Source of the DNA: Amoeboaphelidium occidentale
Taxonomy: Eukaryota > Aphelidiomycota > Aphelidea
Direction of reading: 5' to 3'
NCBI GenBank assembly: GCA_023515795.1
Contig: JALGPX010000006.1
Coordinates: forward strand, 99,421 to 163,420
Length of the DNA: 64,000 bases
In this document: piece by piece, positions 49,966 to 59,427 of the stretch
Layout: each line of letters opens with the position of its first letter
Position numbering within the stretch: position 1 is the first letter of the stretch
Made by a program: the position numbers and the translations under genes
Notes under the pieces: generated by a model
Told to the model about the DNA's origin: nothing
What the model saw: the letters and a program-made list of their open reading frames with translations, nothing else
Database searches by the model: none

Positions 49966-50865
49966 ATGGCAAATTCTCCTGGTTTATCGGCGGTGCGCAG
50001 CGGAAGTGGCGTGAATTGTGAAAATGGTGATCAGAACACTGTCAATGTGGATCCTGTTGTGAAGAAGAGGAAACTTAATGTTAATGATGATTCTATTGAG
50101 GTACCATTGGCTTTTGATGCTCCTGAAGAAGTTTTCGCAGTTGATCATAAAGACAGTATGATAACGACCCAGACTGAATACGTCGATGAGGACATTTTAC
50201 GCCGTTATGTTGTTGATGAAGTTGGTGATTTAGATTTTCAACAACCATTTGGTTTAATCGATGATCAAGAATTCGCTGAGCAGAGGCTTTCTGAAATTGC
50301 CATGATAAAAGCAATGCAGCACAGAATCCTCCGCGAGCTTAGCGACGACGAGAAATCAGAGAATAACAAAAGCAACAGCGGAAGCAGTGGCGGGAAAACG
50401 TGCCCTGACGGCGGTTATTTGTCAGACGCTTCTACATACTCAGATTTGTTTTGTGTTGATCCTCAGCTGGTTTGGAGTGAATCAAAACAATTCTCAGGTG
50501 TTAAGGAAGAGTCTTCAGCAAAACAACAGTCAAATGGTGATCGAGATAATGCGACTCCTGCAAACGACTCTGGAGATGAGTATGTAGGGGGCTCTTATAC
50601 CAACAACAAGTCGCTTACTAAAAGGTACTCAAGATTGAAAGAAGATCCTTGGTATCCACGTTTAAATTCAGTCCGTGCCACTGTTTCCGCTGTCCTTAAA
50701 AAGCAAGCGTTTACTTATGAAGAAGCAGTGAGCTACACGATCAAGACTTTGTATCACCCAACAAAACCGCCAAAGACCCAATTAAATAGCGAAGAAATGG
50801 AAATTGTTCGGGACAGACTCGTAAAATGGCTGGAAAGAAAGTTTGGACTTGAAAGTGCAGAATGA
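49966..50865 (+). CDS. hypothetical acidic nuclear-type protein
   Basis: 299-aa single exon. A likely nuclear localisation signal VKKRKLN lies near residue 34. The middle is acidic and Ser/Asn-rich, with YLSDASTYSDL. A conserved-looking C-terminal segment reads DPWYPRLNSVRATVSAVLKK followed by AFTYEEAVSYTIKTLY and a helical end (RLVKWLERKFG). I do not recognise the family. It is divergent from the isomerase gene, with 278 bp between starts. Confidence 0.6.
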   Translation: MANSPGLSAVRSGSGVNCENGDQNTVNVDPVVKKRKLNVNDDSIEVPLAFDAPEEVFAVDHKDSMITTQTEYVDEDILRRYVVDEVGDLDFQQPFGLIDDQEFAEQRLSEIAMIKAMQHRILRELSDDEKSENNKSNSGSSGGKTCPDGGYLSDASTYSDLFCVDPQLVWSESKQFSGVKEESSAKQQSNGDRDNATPANDSGDEYVGGSYTNNKSLTKRYSRLKEDPWYPRLNSVRATVSAVLKKQAFTYEEAVSYTIKTLYHPTKPPKTQLNSEEMEIVRDRLVKWLERKFGLESAE

Positions 50866-51130
50866 ACGAGATCATTCAATGCGGAAAACACAACCTCATA
50901 AACTCAGATAATAAAACCACGCGCATTAATTTCAGTATCGTCATTTTGTTTCAGCTCGATCAAGGTAACGGTTGCTTGGCTCTGTGACTGAAACTCCGTC
51001 AAATTGCATGTTGGTGCAACCTGAGCCTCCAATCATATTGCTGCCCTACATGCAAGTTTCTAATTTGCAGAGTTTCTATTTATTACTTAGATATAAACTT
51101 GGTCTATTTGTAGTTACTTTTCAATCTCTA

Positions 51131-52163
51131 ATGACAGCATTATATCGTTACATTATCGCGTTCCTCTTTGTCTTTTGTTTCGTTAATTACAATACCGTCG
51201 TGAAGGCTCAAGGAAATGGAAATGGAGACAGGAATAGAGATACACCATCTCCTCCACCACCTCCAAGCACAGATAGTAAGTTAATCGCTTTCAGATCATG
51301 TCTTATCTATAGGCCCTTCACCTCCTCCACCGCCACCACCAAGTGGTCCGGTTGATGATACACCAAGCCCACCTCCACCTCCTCCACCACCAAGTCCACC
51401 TAGTCCACCTAGTCCTCCAAGTACTACCAGGGTGTAAGTTCTTACTGGCTTGAAACGTTGTCTAATTGTTAGATCACCTCCACCTCCTCCTGGAACAAGA
51501 TCTTCACCATCAGGAACAGCAGTCCCAACAACTGATCCCTCTCTAACAGGAAGAAACAACAATCCTCCTGTAGAAAGAAAGCCACAACCAGATAGCAGAT
51601 TTCCTCTTAACACGCCAGGTTACATTATGTTTGGTGTGGTTGGCGCATTCGCTGTTCTTGTCATAGCTGGACTATTGTTAAGAAACAAGAACACAAGCAG
51701 AAGACGTAGGCTAAATGGTACCAGAATGGATGAGATGTTCTCAATGACCAACAGATCACCACCTAATTCGATGTTTCAGCCATCAAACGCAATGTCACCA
51801 GTACCGCCAATGGGTCATATGAGTCCCGCAATGAGAATGAACAATTATCCATCTGCTACTGCTGTTCCTCTATCAGAAGCACAGTACGCTAGCTATGAAA
51901 CGGTACAGCCATCTAGACCTAGTCCTTTGAGACGACCTACTCAAGAATCTCATCAATACTCAAATCAAGAAGATGATGAGATTGCAAACGCATGGGCTGC
52001 ACAAATGCGCTCTTATCAGAACGTGAACCCACCAAAAAGCGGTCAAAGGATGCCTTCTCCACAACAACATATGGGATATCGTGATGAAGAAGCATACGAT
52101 GAAACAATGTTATACGGAGAGTCGGATTTATCATCAATGCCTAGACAGGCACCTTATTACTAA
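51131..52163 (+). CDS. proline-rich single-pass surface membrane protein
   Basis: Three exons (51131-51275, 51313-51433, 51473-52163; introns 37 and 39 nt) give 318 aa. A signal peptide (ALYRYIIAFLFVFCFVNYN) precedes an extracellular segment made of SPPPPPP repeats. Then come a membrane helix (YIMFGVVGAFAVLVIAGLLL), a basic stop-transfer (RRRRLN) and a Met/Pro/Ser-rich cytosolic tail. The layout resembles cell-wall-spanning or adhesion-type proteins. No enzyme domain is visible. The proline codons are mostly CCT/CCA. Confidence 0.75.
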
Positions 52164-52249
52164 GTGGGTTATCTAATTAATAAAGAAATTAACATTTCGA
52201 GACATTCGAAGAAACGAACAATCACACCCCTTTTGTTGAGTTTAAGTAA

Positions 52250-52370
52250 TCAGCACTTTTGTGCTACGTTATTCAGCACTAGACTGAAAAACGCGGAATT
52301 CCAACTACTCAACTCGGTATATGTAACAAACGCTATAAAATAGCAATGTACTCCGTAAGACCCTCCGCAA
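52250..52370 (-). ncRNA. possible omega-RNA-like structured region 3' of the second Fanzor
   Basis: Directly after the stop of the Fanzor frame at 52371-52373. On the minus strand GCGGA (52364-52368) can pair with TCCGC (52293-52297). Inside it GCTAT-TTT-ATAGC forms a perfect hairpin (52332-52344). A third hairpin, AGCAC-AAAA-GTGCT, lies at 52252-52265. The TTAATTG element at the 5' edge also occurs at the corresponding place after the relic at 11205. Inference only. Confidence 0.35.
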
Positions 52371-53061
52371 TTAAGCATTGGTTGAGCTACAAAATTTGTA
52401 TGATCTTGAGAATTTTCCGGCCCTGACTCCCTTGGATGCATTCACTGAGATGAAAACTTCTCTGATGTTCACTGCAGCATTGACATCTCTGTTCCAAAAG
52501 ATGTTGCAGTTATCACATCGTTTCACGTGCCACATTCCCCTCTTTGGTAACGGTTCCTTGCATTTACAACAAAGCATGCTTGTTCTGAACTCATCAACAA
52601 GTCTCATGGGAATCTTCCTCTGTTTCAATGCATTGATCAATGAACGCCTAGGAATCGGATGATGTCCACGAGAAGTACTACTAAACTGACCACCACCAAA
52701 AGCAACAAACACATTATTGTATGACCGGCTCTGCTTAGCATTAACTCCTTTGTGACCAAGATAACATTTCCTCTCTGCCTTTCCAATGATCCGATTCACT
52801 ATTAAATCAAGAGCTTGTTGTCGTTTGATACTTGATCTCTTTCGCAACTGCCTCCATTGCCTGGAACCATAAAAGTCAAACCATAAATTCAAATGAGCAA
52901 AGAGATAAAAGAAATGATTATGTAGATCCGAAACATGGGATACCTTTGATGTAGGTACATTGGAATTTGCATTCACAATGTCATTTCGTTTCTTCAACCA
53001 ATTCTCTCGTTTCTTCTTTGCTGCTGTAATACCCGCCATTTGTCTCCATTCTTTGCCCGTA
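52371..53061 (-). CDS. Fanzor nuclease of a second lineage, C-terminal part (truncated by contig end)
   Basis: Runs from the N at 53062 to a stop at 52371. Contents in order: GKEWRQMAGITAAKKK, a helical segment, FDFYGSRQWRQLRKRSSIKR, VFVAFGGGQFSSTSRGHHPI (RuvC-II region), VDEFRTSMLCCKC, KRCDNC (zinc ribbon, four Cys), WNRDVNAAVNI (RuvC-III Asp) and the tail NASKGVRAGKFSRSYKF. It is clearly homologous to but much diverged from the 42890-45831 copy, so it is a separate lineage. There is no internal stop, and the missing N-terminus is due to the contig edge, so this copy may be intact in the genome. Confidence 0.85.
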
Positions 53062-53062
53062 N

Positions 53063-53377
53063 TTTCAACACGACAAAGTTTATAAATTGTGCAGAAAGAT
53101 ATCTTAGCAATGATGCCCTTCTTACAACATCTTCTAATGCCTCCAGAAACGGTTTCTTCAAATCTGTGTCCTTTAAAAAGGTCATTATCCCAGACTTCAC
53201 TGTGAACACGGACTGATCCTCAGTTTCCTCATACTCTTCCTTCTCAACATCCTCCAATTGCCGCTTTTTAGTAACAGCAGAACTCTGGGATATATCCTCT
53301 GGAATGTTCACGTCACTTGCCTTGATGGATGAGAAAATGCCTGACAAAATTTGAAAGAATGCTTGTTTGATGCACAT
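53063..53377 (-). pseudogene. Fanzor N-terminal fragment of the first lineage
   Basis: Encodes MCIKQAFFQILSGIFSSIKA through LEALEDVVRRASLLRYLSAQ and stops at the N at 53062. It matches 45510-45831 at over 90%. Upstream the match to the other copies ends at 53396 after CCTGATTTAG, where GGGGGG begins. The joining to the second-lineage C-terminus across a single N is not evidence of a chimeric gene. Confidence 0.8.
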
Positions 53378-53396
53378 TTTGATCTTTCCTGATTTA

Positions 53397-53989
53397 GGGG
53401 GGGTTATGTTGTATAAGATTTGGCCAAAAAGGGTATATGCAGATCAGGGGAAGATCTACGCGTCACGTGTCGGATCGTGTACGAGGTCAGGGTGCATACA
53501 TTGTGTTGTCATTTGGTCACGTGATGTTCTGCAGTAAATCTTCAAAAGTTTCAAACGACGTCCTTCAGACGGTTTGAGGGTTCGGATAACGGTTGTTCGA
53601 GAAGACTTTATTCGATAGAGCTCTGGTAATAGGTTCTTGGCTCAACTCTTGATCACAATCTCTTGACCAACGATTCTCTGTCTGAAATTATGTCTCTCCT
53701 TGTCACAACTGACCTTGAAACACGCCACTTCAGATCAAGACTCTTAGCAACCACGGAACTACCATCTCCACAATCACCATCAACAGCAACAAATAAAGAA
53801 CTCAAGTACAACTCAGTATCAGCAGGACTTGCGATCGTATCATATCTCCCTTTTACATCTTCCATTGGTGATATTGATCCCCTAGTCAAAAGATACAACA
53901 TGGTCAAAAAAAGGACACGCCATATATTGAAATGGGCTCAAAACGTTGGTATGCATGACTTGTAAACCAGCGGTAATACTAAAGCAAAT
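53397..53989. other. accessory intergenic sequence
   Basis: Begins with a run of seven G (53397-53403) at the edge of Fanzor homology. A plus-strand frame at 53663-53965 (100 aa) has no recognisable motif and is not supported as a gene. Confidence 0.35.
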
Positions 53990-54427
53990 ATTCCTTAGTG
54001 TAGAGTTTGCGATTCAGCCTATCAAATTTTGGCAACAAGAGTTGTTCCTCGAACACTTTTTGTGAACAAATTTTGATCGATGTTGAAACCCAAAAATGAT
54101 ATATCCTTCTCTCTAAGGATGTACGGTTCGGTAGTATCTGGAAAGTGGAGTTTATTAACCAAGAATAGATCAACTATCGCTTCTCAATAAGTGTAACGGA
54201 CCTCTTGTCTTACACTCGTCAATCGACTCAATCAAACACATCTTAGCAACGGTTGTCAACTGGCTATCGTGCAACGGTCTCACTTGATCAGTCAATAGAT
54301 CAATGTCGCGGCCAATGTCTTCATTATCAATCATAAAGCCATCCTTCTTCTCCACGAAACCTAAGGAAAATGGAAATTCTTTATTTATTTTACTCTCAAT
54401 GACTATGAAGTCAATGCCATTGGTCAC
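53990..54427 (-). pseudogene. frameshifted relic of an unknown gene
   Basis: An open frame from 54427 (MTNGIDFIVIESKINKEFPF to GPLHLLRSDS) stops near 54170. A one-base shift then gives another coding-like run (VDLFLVNKLHFPDTTEPYI, DISFLGFNIDQNLF), and a second shift extends it to about 53979. No splice sites explain the shifts. The family is not recognised. Confidence 0.35.
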
Positions 54428-55004
54428 GAGATGATAATAACACTACATAATACATTGCAAAGTAATAAATGGCTGACCTGAATGTCATATTTGTAATACT
54501 AATGCATCAAACAAGCAGTTTATTAAAGTATTATGGTATACAAGAACATTCCATGTCGAAATGAGCCTCAATTTGGTCCATAGTTCCAGTAGTAGCTGAT
54601 CATTCTATCGGTATTCAAATTTCGATGAAACACACAACTTTATCACTCTTAACCATCAATAAACGGCCTTTTAGACCCAACAGTTTCTTTATAAAGCCAA
54701 TATCATCATTCCCAATGCACTAGTGTGTCTTCAAAGTGTGAGGACTGTCTGTAATAGCTCTTTACAGTGGGTTACTAACAGGTGATCGTAAAACTCAATT
54801 CTTTCGCTGAAATTGCTACCAGGACTCTAACTTGATACAGTAATACTATAACATGTATTAAATTAAGCTGAAACGGTGATATCAACTTACCACAAAGTCT
54901 ACTTTATTTCATCCAATTTTGATCGCCCGAAAAAACTTTGTTCGCCGCCGCTTCTCAAACTCTTTGATTTCAGACAACGTTTTGTAGCGTATCAAGACGA
55001 CATA
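54428..55004. other. intergenic, upstream of the Crinkler-like gene
   Basis: AT-rich with no supported gene. The frame of the next gene is open upstream of its ATG to 54876 but without another ATG. Confidence 0.4.
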
Positions 55005-56765
55005 ATGCCTGGTATTTACGCTAAACAAGGAAGTACTAGCAGAACAGTCTATGTAGAAATGAACGAAAGGACGAAACCGAAGGAATTAAAAGAATTACTG
55101 AAGGATGCATTTAGAGAGCGGCTTGGCAGAGTGAAAGTAAGCAAGATTGTCTTTGAAAACTCTACAAAGAAGAAAGAACTTGGTGCTGAATTCATACAAA
55201 AATATTCTACTAAAGAGAATCCTCTGCTAGTGGCTGTTGATGGAACAATGCAACCAAATGAAGTCAGTGATGGATTATTCAGAGTCAGCGAACTCGATGC
55301 TGACCTCTCAACGTCTTTGGTGATTAATAACATATTGTATGAGAGGCCTTGTTACAAGGAATTGACGGACAATATCTTATCACACATGGAATCCAGATTA
55401 AAAGTGTCACTTGAAGGAATGGCTCGTAGTGTTTTCTTGACAGGAACTCCGGGCATTGGCAAGACGGCATTCTTATGTTATTTCATTACAAAATTGAGAG
55501 AACAACGATGGAAGGTGTTGTTTGGCTCACGGAGTATGGGGAATAAGTTTTTGTTCTGGGATAAAGATGGCAAAGAGTTTCGTCTTAAAAAGGAAACTGT
55601 AGAAGACGAATATTTAGAATGTCGAGACATTTTCTTTGTTTGGGATTCTATTGAAATGCCGACTGCTTTTGGACCTCGTGTTTTGTGTAGTTCACCTCGC
55701 GATAATATTGGAAATCAATTTAAGAAGACAGCCCGCATTTTGTATATGCCTACATGGTCCTGGGAAGAAATTGACGCCGTTTATGAGCGGATATATTCAA
55801 AACTAAACGGTCTTTTGAGTCGCAATGTAATTGCTGCAAGATTTTTTGTTCTTGGGGGCGTGCCAAGGCTGCTGTTTGACAATCTTAATACTTTGGCCTG
55901 TAAACTTATTGATATTGCAATAGTTAATACTGATCAAGAAAATTTAAAACAAGTCGCATCAAGTGATGGAGCAAAAGCAGCGGATTCTGTTTCGCATCGT
56001 CTTATTCACAGGATTATTGATGCTTCTGTGGATCAGGATGACTTCACCGAGTGCCGCATTGCTTTTCCAAGCAGTTACGTATCTTTTGAAATAATGAAGC
56101 AGTATTCAAAAAATCGCAGAGAAAATGCGCTGAATTTTTTAGAAGAGACATCACATGTAGGCATATTTGGTTCTTTGAGAGGAAGCATATTTGAACCGTT
56201 TGCCCACCTATATATTCAGAATGGATTTGAAGCTCGAGCAAGATTATTAAATGCTGACGGAACTTCGCAGGAAGTATCAATCAGCATTCCAAGAAGAGAG
56301 AAGTCTGTTGTGTTCGGAAATTATTCAGAAATAGCTGGCGATCTTGAACTCAGAAGTAATGAGGAAAAGTACTTTCAGCCCGTTAGCAAAACATTTGAAT
56401 GTATTGATTCATGGGTCGTTAAGGATGAGGAGACTTGGGCTTTTCAAATGACCGTTGGGTATACTCATAAGATTAGCACTGCGTTGTATTGGTATTACAA
56501 GAATCTGAATGTCAAACATTACGTTACTGTTGTCTATGATAAACACAAATATGACGATTTTAAGTATACCAAAATAACAAAATCAAAGAGGAAACCATTT
56601 ATCGATGAAGAACCTCCTGTTGATGGTTGCAATATACAACAGTATGTGCTATTGGCGAATATTAGTCCTGAAACCATCACTAAAACAGATCCTTGGGTCG
56701 GATATGAAGCATTTGTGCCCGAACCTCACGATGAGTGTGTAAAAAAAGAACTTGGGATTTCATAG
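55005..56765 (+). CDS. Crinkler (CRN)-type protein: ubiquitin-like head, P-loop NTPase, REase-like tail
   Basis: 586-aa single exon from the ATG at 55005. Residues 1-90 look like a ubiquitin-like header (RTVYVEMNERTKPKELKELL). A P-loop NTPase follows with TGTPGIGKTAFLCYF (Walker A at residues 147-154), then LCSSPRDN, ARILYMPTWSWEEID and RFFVLGGVPRLLFDN, the recurrent motifs of the CRN NTPase region. The C-terminus (ECIDSWVV, WAFQMTVGYTHKIS, YVTVVYDKHKY) fits the restriction-endonuclease-like domain of this class. Crinklers are known in oomycetes, Batrachochytrium and Rhizophagus, with roles proposed as host-nucleus effectors or in inter-organism conflict. No secretion signal is seen. Part of its 3' end is duplicated at 59320. 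Confidence 0.8.
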   Translation: MPGIYAKQGSTSRTVYVEMNERTKPKELKELLKDAFRERLGRVKVSKIVFENSTKKKELGAEFIQKYSTKENPLLVAVDGTMQPNEVSDGLFRVSELDADLSTSLVINNILYERPCYKELTDNILSHMESRLKVSLEGMARSVFLTGTPGIGKTAFLCYFITKLREQRWKVLFGSRSMGNKFLFWDKDGKEFRLKKETVEDEYLECRDIFFVWDSIEMPTAFGPRVLCSSPRDNIGNQFKKTARILYMPTWSWEEIDAVYERIYSKLNGLLSRNVIAARFFVLGGVPRLLFDNLNTLACKLIDIAIVNTDQENLKQVASSDGAKAADSVSHRLIHRIIDASVDQDDFTECRIAFPSSYVSFEIMKQYSKNRRENALNFLEETSHVGIFGSLRGSIFEPFAHLYIQNGFEARARLLNADGTSQEVSISIPRREKSVVFGNYSEIAGDLELRSNEEKYFQPVSKTFECIDSWVVKDEETWAFQMTVGYTHKISTALYWYYKNLNVKHYVTVVYDKHKYDDFKYTKITKSKRKPFIDEEPPVDGCNIQQYVLLANISPETITKTDPWVGYEAFVPEPHDECVKKELGIS

Positions 56766-57322
56766 TCGACGAGCATCCTTCTGGGTTTGATGACTAATGA
56801 TGGATATGAATATTGGTTATGCATTTGATTAATTGTAAACAAACGGTCTTAATTCATCTTTACCACCTGAAAGCTGTTATGAAAGGATTGATGATCTGAG
56901 ATGCTCTAAAAGTGATCACAATAAACATGAAACAATATGGACAAGCCGCGCTTTATTTTATTTCTATGATCATAAAATAAATTTTAATTCTTCAAATAAT
57001 TGATTTCTTTTGAGATTATTAACAGATATGGCAGTTTTAGTGATTCTGTCATAATCGGAGGGTCGCTTTGTGTAAGGAAGCAGTCATTAGGTCAATCTTC
57101 ATGTGAAACTATGAGGCGCAGATTTTATTATCGCAAAAAGTAACTAGCCTTTTGGTTGTCTAATACTAATGTGATTCCAACATGTTCCTTAGAAGCTATT
57201 AAAATCCAATGGTTGGTTTACCCATCGTCATTCACGCAATCCTTGTCCAATCTAAAGTGAAGTCTTTTATTAGACTGTATTATATTGTTTCTTCAAAAGA
57301 CTTGAATATCAATAATGAACTN
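56766..57322. other. 3' flank of the Crinkler-like gene with an insertion-site signature
   Basis: Contains TATTT at 56959-56963, the point where the duplicated segments diverge. 56658-56963 recurs at 59320-59625 and 56959-57134 recurs at 59143-59318. No gene. Ends at a single N (57322). Confidence 0.7.
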
Positions 57323-58953
57323 ATCAAAACTAAGATATGAGCTATTAGCTTCAGTCATTAAAGTGCTGTAAGGGTGATAGTTAGACTGTGTTGTATCCAA
57401 ATTAGAGCTGGAAGATTCAGACATTGAGGAACCTGCATCACTAGTAGTACCATCATTCGTAACTGAACTTGATGTAATTGTGCCAGATGACGTTTTTCCT
57501 GCTGAGCTTGTGCTAGATTTGAGCGAAGTACTTGATGTTTGAGAAGTACGCCCTGGTACTCCACCACTCATATTAAAAAGATCATATACTACGAGAAACT
57601 TCGGGTCGTAGCCATTGCTCTTAATAGTAGCCTTTACATCAGAAGCGTTAGTTCCATAAACTGACATTGAACCTTTAAATGAACCGGTAAAAGCAATAAT
57701 ACCAGCGTTGCCAACAAATGCTAGGGGAATAGGTAGATAAGAGCAATTTTTACAATAGTAGATTTTGGTGTCAGAAATCTGTAATCCGTCATGATCATAT
57801 AGAATTTCACTGATCTGGTTAATAGCAGTTATTTGAGATTTCACATAGCGCCCATCAATGAGGCTGGTAACACCAGCCGTATTTCTTAGAATTGTTCCAT
57901 TGACATTTTGAATATATACAGATTCCATAAAACCATCTGACCTAACTTGAATACAGTCATGTCCAACATATGTGGTGAAATGTGTCACATTTGAGCCTCC
58001 TCGATTCAAATTAATTGTGAATGGTGCAGTTGAAGCACTTGAAACGAAGTAAACAGACCCATCGTCTTGTATTTCAGTTCTTAATAGCATTGACCCTGTA
58101 ATTGACCAATGATATGTTCCATTCGTATGAACTAAACCCCAAAACCACATATCAGATCCGTAATTGGCCAACACAGAACTTCATTAACTTTTTTATCTTT
58201 TACAGAGACTCTGTTACCAGACCATCCTCCTTGAAGAAGCAAGAATTTTGATTTACTTGACAATGGATTTAAATTGTACAATATTGCAGAATATCCCCTG
58301 TCTACATAAAAAGCCCAAACAAGATGGTTTTGAGAATTTAAATAGCCTACGCCCAAAGTACCTGAAACCCCCAGTTGATAATAAATATCTCTTTCGACTA
58401 TTGTCATTGCTGTTAAGAAAATGTTATATAAGTCATCATAGAACGGCCTCGTAAGGACTTGCCCTGTTTCAATATCCAGCCTTAAATTCTTGTAACTAGA
58501 ACAATAAGTACCAAACATCATATACACGAAATTATCAATCCAATAATAAGAACTAGAACCGCTTCCGACAAAATCAAGCTTTATCGCCATCAAAAGTGTT
58601 CCATTGGCAGCGAATGATAAGAAGGCATTTGCTGAAGATTGACCTTGGTTAATTGTTAAAGTAGCAGCAACATCATTGGAGTTCGCATTGTACACATAAG
58701 AAGGATTTGAATTGTATGACACGATCATGTGCACATTTCCGTCAGACGTGACATTGCACGATAGTGGTTGTATTTGATACACACCCCAGTTAGGATCACC
58801 GTCAATTCTTGTAGACCAGAGATATTCTAAGCAACAACAAGACCAAGAGAACATTGATAGCAACGCTATAGCGTATTGAGCAATCATCGAAGGAATAAAG
58901 ACAAGAACTAGCTTCAATAAAGGATATTCTATTAATATTACCCAATCAATCAT
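57323..58953 (-). CDS. Ser/Thr-rich membrane or surface protein, frame broken once, 3' end missing
   Basis: N-terminal hydrophobic segments (VILIEYPLLKLVLVFIPSMI) are followed by a beta-rich, N-glycosylated extracellular-type region with repeated strands (GDPNWGVYQIQ, WFWGLVHTNGTYHW, GSMSVYGTNASDVKAT) and a Ser/Thr-rich stalk (about 57390-57560). The frame changes near 58130-58200. An intron of 44 nt (donor GTCTGG) or 86 nt (GTAACA...TTTAG) would restore it; a frameshift is the alternative. The 3' end is cut by the N at 57322. No family recognised. Confidence 0.5.
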
Positions 58954-59142
58954 ATACAATTTCCTGCATAGTCTCGTTAGAAGAGGTAGTGGAAACAACA
59001 CATAAAATATACCAGTGATCAATATGCGTATGTAGAATGGCCAGAATCTTTTCGAACCAAAGACGTTTAAAGAAGGGCTCAGTGATCAAGAATCGTGTTT
59101 GGTAACTTTGGTAAAGCCTAGTAGCATTCGTATTGCAGTTGA

Positions 59143-59318
59143 TATTTCTATGATCATAAAATAAATTTTAATTCTTCAAATAATTGATTTCTTTTGAGAT
59201 TATTAACAGATATGGTAGTTTTAGTGATTCTGTCATAATCGGAGGGTCGCTTTGTGTAAGGAAGCAGTCATTAGGTCAATCTTCATGTGAAACTATGAGG
59301 CGCAGATTTTATTATCGC
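59143..59318. repeat. 176-bp copy of the Crinkler 3' flank (segment B')
   Basis: Matches 56959-57134 with one mismatch (offset 2184). Sequence to its left (to 59142) is unrelated to what lies left of the original. Ends at the N at 59319. Confidence 0.95.
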
Positions 59319-59319
59319 N

Positions 59320-59427
59320 AATATTAGTCCTGAAACCATCACTAAAACAGATCCTTGGGTCGGATATGAAGCATTTGTGCCCGAACCTCACGATGAGTGT
59401 GTAAAAAAAGAACTTGGGATTTCATAG
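59320..59427 (+). pseudogene. duplicate of the last 35 codons of the Crinkler-like gene
   Basis: Identical in frame to the end of the gene at 56658-56765 (ISPETITKTDPWVGYEAFV to KELGIS, stop). Homology continues to 59625 and then breaks. It is cut at its left by the single N at 59319, so a whole second copy or allele may exist off this scaffold position. Confidence 0.85.

Noticed and set aside
51296-51613. glycine-rich minus-strand protein
   Set aside because: Antisense shadow of the proline-rich repeats of the membrane protein gene.
52371-53377. single chimeric Fanzor gene joining the second-lineage C-terminus to a first-lineage N-terminus
   Set aside because: The two halves are separated by an N at 53062 that joins contigs, and the frame across it is not real sequence.
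59320-59427. independent short gene
   Set aside because: It is a copy of the last 35 codons of the Crinkler-like gene cut by the N.
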